Shown here: piece by piece, positions 20,203-30,032 of the stretch
How positions within the stretch are numbered: position 1 is the first letter of the stretch
Layout: each line of letters starts with the position of its first letter
From: Lineus longissimus
Lineage: Eukaryota; Nemertea; Pilidiophora; Heteronemertea; Lineidae
Assembly (NCBI RefSeq): GCF_910592395.1
Contig: NC_088317.1
Span: 5,148,001 to 5,212,000 of the forward strand
Reading direction: 5' to 3'
DNA length: 64,000 nucleotides
Notes under the pieces: generated by a model
The model's database searches: none
Told to the model about the DNA's origin: nothing
What the model saw: the letters and a program-made list of their open reading frames with translations, nothing else
Program-made: the position numbers and the translations under genes

Positions 20203-21464
20203 AAGGGGCCTCCGTTCTTGAAGACTGGTATCCTGCCCACTCCTGAGGACCACCACCCGGTTTCTCCAGAAGATCCAGAGCTCAAGAAGACCGTCCTTAG
20301 AACCAAGGTGGATGTTGTGCAGTATGGGGACATGACATATAGGTTTGATTACTACTCCTCATGGTTCAGGCTGAAGAGAGCTGTTGCCATCTGTAAGAAG
20401 TACATGGAGAAGCTGAGGCTCAAGGACCGAGAGAAGTACACTCCAGTGACCACTGAAGACCTACAGCAGGCAGAAACGACGACTCTCAGGTTCGTTCAAC
20501 AGCAGTCCTATTCTTCTGAGATCGAGACACTGAAGAAGCAAAGGGATGAAAATTGGAAGGGAACGGTCAAAGGCAGAAGCAATCTCTACTCATTGGATCC
20601 TTTCTTAGATGATGAGATGGTCTTAAGAGTTGGGGGGGGGGGCGTCTCGGCAGATCCTCCATGCCAGACAACGTGAAACACCCCGTCTTAGTACCAAAGA
20701 ACACCCACGTTGGTAGATTGATCATCTCTCACTATCACAGCAGATGCGCCCACTCCGGAAGAGGAATGACCTTGAACAGCATAAGGCAAGCAGGTTTTTG
20801 GATCATACGGGCTAGAGTGGCTGTTACCTTGTTCATCATGAACTGCGTTGGATGCCGTAAGCTCAGGGGTGCACCATGTGGTCAGAGGATGGCAGACCTG
20901 CCCATTGATAGATTGGAGCCCGACGCTCCCTTCACTTATTCCGCTGTCGATTTCTTTGGGTCTTTCCTGATAAAGGGGGGGGGGGCGCAGTACGCCAAAA
21001 CGGTGGAGGTGCTCTTCAGTTGTTTGACAAGCCGTGCAATCCATCTAGAAACTGCCAATTTCCTCACAACCGATTCATTTCTCAACGCTTATAGGCACTT
21101 TGTTTGTCGCAGAGGTTCTGTAGTAAAGTTGCGATGTGACAGGGGGACCAAATTTGTCGGTGGTCAAAATGAGCTGACCGCCGCCCTTAGTGAGATGGAT
21201 CAAGATAAGATAAGACAAGAGTTACCCAAAGATGACTGCGATTGGGTAAACTTTGACATGAATGTTCCCTGCGCCAGTCATATGGGTGGCGCTTGGGAGC
21301 ACATGATCGGTTCCGCGAGAAATGTGCTCAACGCGCTCCTCAATCAACATGGTCACCAGCTCGATGATGAGCTTTTGCGTACGCTAGTAACTGAAACTGA
21401 AGCGATTGTCAACAGTCGTCCGTTGACTGTTATAGATACGCTGTCCGCTGATCTAGAGCCATTA
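20203..21464 (+). pseudogene. BEL integrase, zinc and DDE part, copy 1
   Basis: The H/H and CVGC zinc-binding region lies at about 20700-20870. The DDE core has AVDFFG near 20943, CDRGTKF near 21133 and GAWEHM near 21290. A G run at 20632-20642 (11 G) and another at 20975-20985 (11 G) sit inside the coding region; the first shifts the frame. The matching runs in copy 2 are 18 and 9 G. The region ends where the TA-flanked nested element begins. Confidence 0.8.
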
Positions 21465-22308
21465 GAGAGGTTGCGGACCGTCCCCATTCCCACTCCCACT
21501 CCGAGGTGATTCCGTTTTGGCGTATTACGTCATCACTTCACGAGGGATTTCCCCGTCTTGCTCCATGAACTTGGACGATTTTACGAGTTGGAGGCCGCGA
21601 ATTCGTAAGTGTTCTCCCACTTGCATTATCTGAGCTGTGTGTCCAAGACTAAGGGGTGGATAGATGGAGATGGCATAGGCTACCTACTCCACTTTAGTCT
21701 CCGACATTTTTGCCTTGGGAGGAGCTAGCCTAAGGCCAAGGGCTTAAAAACATGGCCAGATAGCTGAGATAGGCTGCACGTTTTCAATTAACCATTGCAC
21801 TGGTCCAAAGAGAAAAAACACGGCTACCTCCAGTCAAGATCATCTAGGCCTAGGCATGATCTGATGGCGATGCCAGGTGGGCATAGGCATCACTACGATA
21901 TTGGAGAACAGGAAGACTCGCACGTCGTAGGCCTGTCGCCCCAAAATATAGTTTCATGAATGAAACTCTGTTCCCCTCTGTACTTTTTGGATCTAGTTAT
22001 CTTAGGACTGAAGTAATTCGTAGTTTTACAATAGAAATACGCACATGTTACAGAGGAAACGGCTTTTTACTAGCTGTAAATCACCAAAATTGTAGAATAT
22101 TTCGTCTGCTTTATTTACTTTTTTTCTCGCACGTCGTTAATTTGGGTGATTTCCAGTTTGGCCGTGTGACTCGCAGGCTGGCCGAATGACGTCTCCCAAC
22201 TCGGTTCCCGTTGGTGCGCTCAACCTACTTTTCGACGTCACGAGTTCCGAGAACGACTCGAGTTGAACTCGGAGTGGGAGTGGGAGTCGGGACGGTTCGC
22301 AACCTCTC
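21465..22308. mobile_element. 844-bp TA-flanked TIR element in BEL copy 1
   Basis: Ends GAGAGGTTGCGGACCGTCCC and (inverted) GAGAGGTTGCGAACCGTCCC extend to about 40 bp of inverted repeat ending in CCCACTCCCACTCCGAG. TA flanks both sides (21463-21464, 22309-22310), as for Tc1/mariner-type insertions. It splits the integrase; the frame on the two sides agrees if one TA is kept. No transposase frame is seen. Confidence 0.8.
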
Positions 22309-22697
22309 TACTGTCTCCTAGTCAGCAGCTTACTCTCAAGTCTCAGGTTGTGAAACCACCATCAGGGGTCTTTGTGCGTGAAGACGTCTATTGTAGAAGG
22401 AGGTGGCGCCGTGTTCAGTTCCTTGCCAATCAGTTCTGGACCCGCTGGCGCTCAGAGTTCCTGACCACTTACCAGTCGAGAAAGAAGTGGAACAAACCCA
22501 GGAAAAATATTCGAGTCGGTGATGTGGTCCTGCTGATTGATGAGGGACTGGCGCGGTGTGACTGGCCTTTAGGACGTGTTGAGGATGTCTATCCTGGCGA
22601 GGATGGCCTAGTCAGGAAGGTGAAATTGTTTGCCAGGGGTAAAATGTATGAGCGCCCGGTTCACAAGCTGGTACTTTTGGTTGAGCAGAGTGACTAG
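22309..22697 (+). pseudogene. BEL integrase C-terminal region, copy 1
   Basis: Carries the BEL hallmark after the DDE core: YCRRRWRRVQFLANQFWTRW, then a basic stretch and the small chromatin-type fold region GDVVLLIDE...WPLGRVEDVYPGEDG. It is now separated from its core by the nested 844-bp element. The stop is TAG at 22695. Confidence 0.85.
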
Positions 22698-23225
22698 ATC
22701 ATTGGACTGAGAGTTTTGTTACCCCATGCGAAGAAATTAGTGTAAAATAAGACAATGTTAGTACTTTCACCATTGTTAAGATGATAAGTTTCAGATGAAG
22801 GAGTTCATTTTTGAAGAAGGATGATTGAATCCTGTTTGTTGACAAGCTCATTGCATTTAGAGAGTTGAGTTGAGAACTTTGAACATTGAATGTTCTATCT
22901 ACAGTGTTGTATAGTATTTCTTTAAAACGTGTGAATGGAAATCAGTGTTTTGTATGGATCCAAGGGGATCATAGTGTATCCACTAAGAAAATCTTATTTC
23001 AGTTAAGAATTTTAGAAAGAGTACTTAGGAGGCATTTGCTATGCCTTGTGTCTAGTTGTGAACAACTTAGGATAGTGTGAAGCGTATGTTATAGCACTTT
23101 AGAGTGAAAGGCTTAAAGCTGAACTGTACTCTTTTAGTAAGAGTCATACGTTGAGTTACAATTGATGTTAACCATTTGGTTTAGGATTTGGTTAACGAAT
23201 TTTTGAGGACAATTTAGGAGAGGCA
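22698..23225 (+). other. BEL 3' untranslated region
   Basis: Non-coding, between the integrase stop and the 3' LTR. The stretch just before the LTR (GACAATTTAGGAGAGGCA) is purine-rich at its end and is the likely polypurine tract. Confidence 0.5.
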
Positions 23226-23558
23226 TGTGACCGCTGTGAGCGGAATTAGTATTTTTATTTTTGAATTTCACGGGTTCCAACTTTTTCCGCCGTTTTGGAG
23301 TAGCCGGAGTAGCTCAAGTGTAGCTCAAGTGCTTTCGCCCAGAGATCAAGCATGAGTTTTATCTAATATTTTGTCTTCGCTTTGATGTGTAATTTACGAC
23401 TGCAAAAAGAGAATATGCCGGGAAAGAGGTATATTTTAAGAAAGGTAAATGTATAAAGACTACACTGAATGCATTAAAGTTGCATACTTGGCCGTAAGTG
23501 AGGCCTGTAGATGGTTTTTTATGATGCGTCTCGTGCGTTTATTCCCTCAAGATAGTGT
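23226..23558 (+). repeat. 3' LTR of BEL copy 1 (probably truncated)
   Basis: Matches 14791-15115 but has TAGTATTTTT for TAGTAGTTTT and an extra AGCTCAAGTGT block near 23310. It stops at AGATAGTGT with no CA end, directly joined to the methyltransferase flank. The same differences from the 5' LTR are seen in BEL copy 2. Confidence 0.75.
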
Positions 23559-24188
23559 CCATAAGTATACTATCCACCTTCAGATATCTTTCGTCACAAT
23601 TTGCTATTTGCTTTAGTGGCAGACGCCACAGCCCAGCAAAGGAAACGTTACGGCCATCCAAACTCAAACACAACGGAGGGGCGAGTTTGAATGGAGGGAT
23701 TTCCAAATTCAGCTCGTGAGTTCGGCCATGCATTTCAATGTCATTCGAAAATGGTACATTCAGACGTGTGAACGACCATGTTGTCGTCAGGATATACCGA
23801 CTTCCGGATGATTCAAAATGGCTGAGCGCCCGCATGGCATCTTTTATAGTTAGATGTTGCAAGCAATGCCGGTTGAGAATCAAGTCAAATGGCCCATCTT
23901 TAAAGTTCAAAGGTGATTTTACGATATCGTGGACGAAAAAGTCTCTGTTTTTCATACCCTGAAACGTTTGATGGTGAATCCGGATCAAATCGGGTACAAT
24001 ATCAACTCCGGTGTAATGGATATCCGGTCTTATTTGAAGAAATTTGGACATCCATACCATATCACCACAGGGAGCGTCTAAAATGCGGACGGTGTCTCTC
24101 CCTTATTCATTTTTTATCCTTTCCACGGTCACGTGTAACATTGCGATCATTCTTTGAGCGTTCTCCAAAGTGGATCCTGGGCCCGAGG
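23539..24188 (-). pseudogene. Class I SAM-dependent methyltransferase, decayed copy A
   Basis: The minus-strand exon starts with the SGPGS motif next to an AG boundary near 24189. Motif I reads DAPCGD. Then come GVDIVPDLI, DLILNRHCLQHL, SGSRYILTTTW, ELNLEIPPFKLAPPL and AGLWRLPLKQI. This order fits a methyltransferase family known in bacteria and some animals (SGPGS, DAPCGD, N/D-leucine-proline-phenylalanine signature). A stop (TAA, where the second copy has a leucine codon TTA) lies between SGPGS and motif I. The frame therefore reopens only at 24060. The C-terminal end is joined to BEL DNA. Substrate unknown; upstream exons are not seen. Confidence 0.7.
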
Positions 24189-24189
24189 C

Positions 24190-25064
24190 TTGACGCAAGG
24201 GCCCAACGCGCCGCGTAGCGGCAAAAAAGCGAAGCTGGCAAAACATTTATAACGGGTCACCGTCACTTATTATTGGACTTATAGCGCATTTACGGGGTTG
24301 CAACTATTTTGCTTTATAGTGTCACCAGGAAAGAAAAGCATGCGACCTAACGCCGATCTATTTGTATAAAGTGATAATTGGAAGGTACATAGTAGGAAAT
24401 ATCAATAAAATAATCATTCCATGTCGTCTTTTGAGGGCATTTTTGATTGTAAAAAATATATGTGTACGTCACCGGAGTCTCTGCAATGATAATTTTATCA
24501 CAGCAGTCTCGCGCAAGTAGAAGTTCTTTCCTATTATGTCTTCACTTATTTGTCTCAATGTCTGGCGCAAAGCCAGACGTTTTCCATTACGATTTCACTA
24601 CGATGTTTGACAAGAAGGAGCAGTGCGCGAGATATGCTAATGAGCAGACTTCCCTCACTTGAGTTTCGGAAGAATGTTCCATATCGCGCTAAGCTGACCA
24701 CTGCTGACCATGACAGCCGTGCATTGGACTGGTACAGGTTGGAACTGAACATTGAATATGCTGGTGGTGACGCTTTCTGATGAGAAGTTGGTCGTGACTG
24801 ATGCAGTATCATTGGACTTGTCCACAGCATCGTTCAATCATTGCTCTCTGAGCTGCCTTGATTCTGTACTTACCCAAATACTGAGACCAAATGCCTGTTG
24901 ACTGTGCTTTAAGAGAGACTGGCGCCATGCCTAGTCTCTCTTAAAGCACAGTCAACAGATACCAACCCCCTCAGACTCAGAAACCACAAACGCCCAACCC
25001 TTCCTGCTACCTTAATACTTCTGGGTCACTGCCTCATTTCTGGAATTCTGAAGATTGTACAAGT
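24190..25064. repeat. Right arm of the 850-bp inverted duplication
   Basis: Inverted copy of 12827-13675. It is inserted between CCCGAGGCTTG and GATAAAATCAC, which are adjacent at 46071-46090 in the next cassette. It includes a perfect 26-bp hairpin (24895-24920 with 24933-24958, loop of 12). Its outer end carries ACCTTAATACTTCTGG twice (25008, 25064), a 16-bp direct repeat at the junction. Confidence 0.75.
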
Positions 25065-25229
25065 ACCTTAATACTTCTGGATAAAATCACAAACATTTTT
25101 AGAGAATTTTATAGATCCATGATAAAACTTAGACCGAACCACCTATACTCGTGTACTACAACACTTGTGATTCTCTGGTGATATTTTTTCTCCTCTATTT
25201 GCCACTTTCCACAAGCAGAAATCATGTAG
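25065..25229. other. Cassette junction spacer
   Basis: Matches 9210-9357 and 46081-46230. No gene is seen. Confidence 0.4.
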
Positions 25230-25351
25230 GTCTTCCTGTCAGGTGACAGGTTGTGACCAATCGAAACGCCCGTAAATGATTATGGCCGTGCTGACTGTGC
25301 CGGCGAAGCATGGTAGCTCTCTTCTGATTGGTCAATACCTGTCAGGAAGTC
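25230..25351. repeat. Inverted repeat with divergent CCAAT boxes upstream of GPCR 3
   Basis: As at 1-122, with GTCTTCCTG at the left end. CCAATCG on the left and TGATTGGTC on the right. It lies 509 bp before the ATG. Confidence 0.6.
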
Positions 25352-25738
25352 TCAAATTGCAGCTTGAGGAAAGTTGCGAATGCCCATCGCTGCTACAAAA
25401 TATACATAAGCTGATATGTGCACCTTGTAATTCATAAGCTCTCAAAAAAGCGCGAAACGGTGCAACTTGGCTGGAAGTTCTCCGATTACCAACACGGTTT
25501 ATCGATGAGTGATCATATCAACCAGTATATTATCAAAGTGAAGGAGGGGGTATCGGCAACATAACGTGCAACAGTCGTTCGCCATTTTGAGGACAATACG
25601 ACATCGAACCGGATAATCGTAAAACGTGTAGCCGCTACATGATAAAACGACGTCGCCTCTCGTAAAATCATGAACTTTCGCCGTTCCTTCATGAGAATAA
25701 TACGACGTCCATTCTGATACTCTACCATTTTTGATAAA
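25352..25738 (+). promoter_or_regulatory. Upstream region and 5' UTR of GPCR 3
   Basis: Conserved non-coding cassette region. The TATA-like element is altered here (ATTCATAAGC near 25430 instead of ATTTATAAGC). Confidence 0.35.
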
Positions 25739-26824
25739 ATGGAGGCTAACACAACGGTTAGTTTGCAGCGGACACGGACCTATTCTTTATTAGAACTTCT
25801 AAAACTCCTAGGATTAAGTTGTCTGACTGGCTACACGATACAGCCCATCTCAGAATTTCAAGACTACCTTAAATTCATCCTTCAAGTCCCAATGATGCTC
25901 CTCACTACCCCCATCGGCCTGGTTTGTAATGGTCTGGCTTTCCTAGTCATCGGCCGTCAGCGCCCGTTCACATCAACTAGTATTTTTCTCCGAGCTTTGG
26001 CTGTGGCCGACAGCATCGTTCTGACAGCTGATATTATACGCTTAACCATACGTGGTTTGAACGATCACGTAATTTTGATGAGCTCATTTATGGAATTCTA
26101 CCATCGCGGATATGGGTATATCAAGGCATTGCGATCGTTTGGTAAAACAGCGTCCATCTACCTCACTGTATGCGTCGCGGCCGAGCGTTTCGTAGCTGTC
26201 TGCAGGCCGTTACGGGCAAGCTCGATATGTACGAAAAGAAACGCTTACATCGCCGTCGGGTGTGTTTTCTTCGGTTCATTTCTGTATCGAATCCCCATCC
26301 CGTTTGGCTACACCGTTAAACTCTATATCAATTATTGTGAGTTAGGTAGAATGAGACCAAAATATCGTCATTCTGCGCTTTACAACAATCCAATATACTA
26401 CATTGGTTATGTGCTTATCCTTGCAATTATCATAAAAGCAGTTATACCAATGCCAATTCTCTTGTCCATTACCGCCGCGGTATTAAGGTCTCTCAGAACA
26501 CCAGGTAAGGACGGAGCTAGGTTAAGACACACAGGCAATCGAAACGAAGGAACGAGTTCAGCCACAGCAAAAGTGATGGCAGTTGTGATATCATACATAA
26601 TACTGGAAACGCTAGGTTCCATTACTGATTTGACGGGTATCGTCAGGCATGCCAACGATGGGTTAATTGACTCTGCGTTAAGCAATTGTCTTATTTATAT
26701 AGGCTATTTTCTATCAGAATTAAATTGCTTCATTAATTTCTTCATGTATTGTGCTACTAGTCGACATTTTAGGAAAGGTGTGAAGGAACTGGTCTGCATA
26801 TCCAAGCCGAAAAAGCGAAACTGA
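25739..26824 (+). CDS. Rhodopsin-like (class A) GPCR, FMRFamide-receptor-like, copy 3
   Basis: An intact 361-residue paralogue with the same helix layout (ERF at 149-151, NFFxY at 333-337). The first 285 residues are nearly the same as in the other copies. From about residue 293 to 345 it is clearly different: GSITDLTGIVRHAND, SNCLIYIGYFLSELN, FFMYCATSRHF and a KKRN end. That covers helix 6's outer end, loop 3 and helix 7, which line the ligand pocket. The change is abrupt in DNA too (after about 26615), which suggests conversion from another paralogue. It is the copy most likely to differ in ligand specificity; this is inference. Confidence 0.9.
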   Translation: MEANTTVSLQRTRTYSLLELLKLLGLSCLTGYTIQPISEFQDYLKFILQVPMMLLTTPIGLVCNGLAFLVIGRQRPFTSTSIFLRALAVADSIVLTADIIRLTIRGLNDHVILMSSFMEFYHRGYGYIKALRSFGKTASIYLTVCVAAERFVAVCRPLRASSICTKRNAYIAVGCVFFGSFLYRIPIPFGYTVKLYINYCELGRMRPKYRHSALYNNPIYYIGYVLILAIIIKAVIPMPILLSITAAVLRSLRTPGKDGARLRHTGNRNEGTSSATAKVMAVVISYIILETLGSITDLTGIVRHANDGLIDSALSNCLIYIGYFLSELNCFINFFMYCATSRHFRKGVKELVCISKPKKRN

Positions 26825-26919
26825 TGTCCTGCCGCATGAGCCTAACTATTCTGTCGATGCCATGGCTTAAAAGATCCAGTCCCATAACAAAGACTTTGAT
26901 TCAGTTCGTCCGTTTTATA

Positions 26920-27386
26920 TCAAGTTTCGTAAAACAAGCTGTATATTCTGTACTCAATTTCTTATTGTGAGTTAGGTAGGATACGACCCACATATGCTTA
27001 TTCTGAACTTTACTACAATCCAATAAATACTACATTGGTTATGTGCTTATCCTTGCAATTATCATCGAAGCATTTATACCAATGCCATTTCTCGTGTACA
27101 TTACCTCAGCGGTGACGACGATATGTGGGGAAAGGGTTAAAACGACAACGATAAAAAACCCGCAAAAAGACAACATGAGAAGAAGGCAACATCAGGATAA
27201 AAGAAGTACAACCGAAGTTTAAACCATTTTACTGCATAAAATGGTTTAAACTTCGGTTTCGTCGTGACTACTGTGCAGACGCTATTTAGCCGTTTTTTGG
27301 TGCGTCTGTTTCACATAGGCCGATTACATCTAATATAGGCCTTTTGTACAGGCGCCCTTCAACCGGCTAAATAGAGTCCACACAGT
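26920..27386. repeat. GPCR fossil fragment, perfect palindrome and snapback repeat, cassette 3
   Basis: Fossil receptor fragment 26920-27210 (GTGAGTTAGGTAGG type). The palindrome at 27210-27258 has a perfect 22-bp stem. The snapback repeat at 27270-27386 is lengthened by 17 bp (TACAGGCGCCCTTCAAC) next to its right arm. Confidence 0.7.
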
Positions 27387-27603
27387 TTGTTGAAGAATGA
27401 AACAAGAAAAGGACCTTTGGACTACGTTTTGTGATGTAGCTAACCTATTGTTCTTCCAAATTGATCATTTCAATTGGGATCGACCGACCTTGTGCATAAT
27501 TTCATCCATGTTCTTCAATATTTAGAAACAGTCTTCGATCGTTGAAACTAGAGAGACTTGGCCATGATCGTCCGATATTATTGGCATTACGTTACTTTTT
27601 CTG

Positions 27604-28022
27604 GTTTCCGGTTTACTGAGTCACGTGATGTTACTACGAACTGACGAGCAGTTATCACAATGAATGAAACGGCCAGGGGCCATTGTACTCACCGTATAGA
27701 TATTTGGTGGTTAGAAATTCATCCTGGTTAGGAAAGATGCTACAAGTATAGGTTAAATCAAAGTCGGTATGACATGTGATGTATCCTTGCTTGGAGTACC
27801 TACCATAAAAATATCATCTAAAAAATTCACTGATGAGCGAGATATTGTACTTTTTATCTTTTTTAGTTATAGCCCCCTAGTGGCCTAGTCTAGAATCAGA
27901 TCGGACCGAAATTAAATGTCAGAGGCTACAAGACATAGGGAGTCATGTGTATCAAAGCTACGACGACGGACGACGGACGACGACGACGACAGACGACGGA
28001 CGACGGACACAGTGGTATTGTA
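27604..28022 (-). repeat. CGT-microsatellite repeat monomer, cassette 3
   Basis: Collinear with 2360-2776. The CGA tract (27960-28012) has a different length from the other cassettes. Confidence 0.75.
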
Positions 28023-28561
28023 GGTCACGCACATGTATTAAGCCAATCAGCTCGCGCTTGTACACGAAATAGCTGAGTTTGAGATCAATGCGAGGCCTCA
28101 CCATAATAGTTGAATGGTATTTAGATTACTATTCATAGATTCCATAGATAGCATTATTTCCAGTAGACGATGGCTAACATCAGAGTTTAAGGAGTTTAAT
28201 TAAAGCCCTACGCCGTTGGTTAAAAATTTGAATTTGTAATTGAATGTCCAATTTCAGAATTACATTCTAAATTTAAATTTCACCATTGCCGTTGTCACAG
28301 TGTAGACTGATATACAAATACTATGAATACCAAGTTTCAACAAATTTGTATTCACAATAACTGCACTACGGCATTGTGTATTAGTGGATTTCTATTTAAC
28401 TGGACCACAAGTGATTACGAACGGCGTAGGCCTTTAAGAGGTTTTTAATGTTTATGTTTTTATAAGGATTTAGAGTTACATTAGTGCCTTCACGTGCCTT
28501 GTCTGGAAGCTGAGCACTGTCAATACATTTAGGGTCAATATGTGCAATCGTCCGCTTAGAC
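28023..28561. other. AT-rich cassette spacer, shortened, with empty foldback site
   Basis: GCATTATTTCCAG near 28151 is the empty foldback target. Compared with cassettes 1, 2 and 4 about 240 bp are missing just before the decayed exon (after CAATCGTCCGC). No gene is seen. Confidence 0.45.
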
Positions 28562-29058
28562 ATGGAGTGGCGTTCGTGTTGCAAAAACGTTGCGATTGAG
28601 TTCTTTCTTACCGCAGCTTGATGGCGGACGACGGACTGTATACCACGTTATGTTTCCACCTCCCTGGTTGATATGGTCAGACTCATCGAAAAACAGCGTT
28701 TGGTAATCGGAGAACATCCAATCCAATCAATTATCATTATCAATTATCATCTCCCTTTTTTTTCGCCGGGAGTCCAAAGATTATCCCACATGTGAAGCTG
28801 GGTTTGTTCAATGCCTGGCACTGGCACTGGCACTGGCACTGGCACTGAATAGTATTGGAGATGAATTTAATTTTCTGTTTGAATGCAATGCTCTAACTGG
28901 CCTAAGAAGAGAATTCATCCCTAGATATTACAGAACTCATTAAAATGCATTGAAGTTCTCTGAACTACTGAACACACAAAGAAAGTGGCTTTTGGTCAAT
29001 GTAGCCAAATTCATCCATGAAGATTTTAAACTGTACTGTTCCCTTCCTGATGTTCATG
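28562..29058 (+). pseudogene. Decayed exon block of unknown protein, copy 3, first part
   Basis: Same block as at 8449 and 13742, with the leader stop (GCAGCTTGA) present. The Leu-Ala hexanucleotide repeat is longest here: GGCACT five times from about 28818. It is interrupted after GTTCATG by the Gypsy composite and resumes at 44127 (CATGCAGAC). Confidence 0.4.
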
Positions 29059-29260
29059 TGTAATGTCCTTTGATTTGCCTTCTTTGGTACTCGATATACA
29101 TGATATAGTGAACTAATGAACTTGCAAATCGGCTTTAATGTTCAACTCGTACTTTATTGTCTCGTCTCGCTCGTCGACTACCATAACAACAACAATGCAC
29201 CGTTTTCGCCCCGGCCGCAACACGGGCCGAAGACAGATTGGGGTGGCTCGGGACACCACA
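29059..29260 (-). repeat. 3' LTR of the Gypsy element (202 bp)
   Basis: On the minus strand it begins TGTGGTGTCCC and ends CATTACA. It carries AATAAAGTA (minus strand, 29150-29158) as a likely polyadenylation signal. The right LTR lacks this stretch. Confidence 0.8.
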
Positions 29261-30032
29261 CCATCCCCCACAAAATTTGGTCAGTGTGTAACTGACCACA
29301 ATGTTACAGAATTCAATTCACTAACATAACAGGGCTTTCATATGTTACCCAAACATAAAACACAAGGACACCATTGTAACGCAATGGAACAAATTAACTA
29401 TCCCTATACAACATTATCTCAAACAAAACAAAGTCCGGCAAAATGTTCAGAAATAAGTACATGTATGTTAATCAGCATACACAGACAAGGGATTACTACA
29501 AGTAATAAAACACAAAAATAAGAGTTAACGTCTTGCTGAGTTGGGTAGGGATTATCCTCCATCATGTCCATCCTCAGTATTGTCTTCTCCAAAATCATGA
29601 TAATAATAATACTGAAATATTTTTATATAGATTTTATAATTATCAAATATCAAAAACACCATTACTAGCTCCGATCCTGAGCAATAAAATACACAAAACT
29701 ATAGATCCAAGTACACGAAATAGTACATGAAATGAGTCCTGAGTCCATTTCTCTGCATAGAACAAGGATATACAAACACAACAAATATATCCAAAAATAG
29801 TCTTAACATGTGTTGATCAAACACACTAAACGAACAGAGAGTCTCTATAGGCTTCCCTCAGTGCACTACTAAATGAATTTAAAAGTCTCTTATCCATTTA
29901 CTAAGTCCTTATTGCTTCAAATCCTCCTGTGAGCGGCAGATCAAAGGCACCTTAGTACCCTGGCATGAGGTAATGTAAATCTACACCTCTCCCTTACAGG
30001 AATTGTTTAAAGCTTCAAACAGGTTTTCACTA
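29261..30032 (-). other. Gypsy 3' untranslated region
   Basis: AT-rich and non-coding, between the integrase stop and the 3' LTR. It ends in the purine tract GTGGGGGATGG. Confidence 0.5.

Larger units (their letters stand above)
14791..23558 (+). mobile_element. BEL/Pao LTR retrotransposon, copy 1 (defective)
   Basis: A direct repeat of about 330 bp (14791-15115, 23226-23558) brackets gag, zinc-knuckle, protease, RT, RNase H and integrase regions in BEL order. Two DNA elements are nested inside (17038-18054, 21465-22308). It carries a gag frameshift, two nonsense codons and two poly-G frameshifts, so it cannot make a full polyprotein. The same element at the same site is at 54933-63675. Compared with the uninterrupted locus (44709-45456), 746 bp of host DNA are missing and no clear target duplication is seen. 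Confidence 0.9.
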
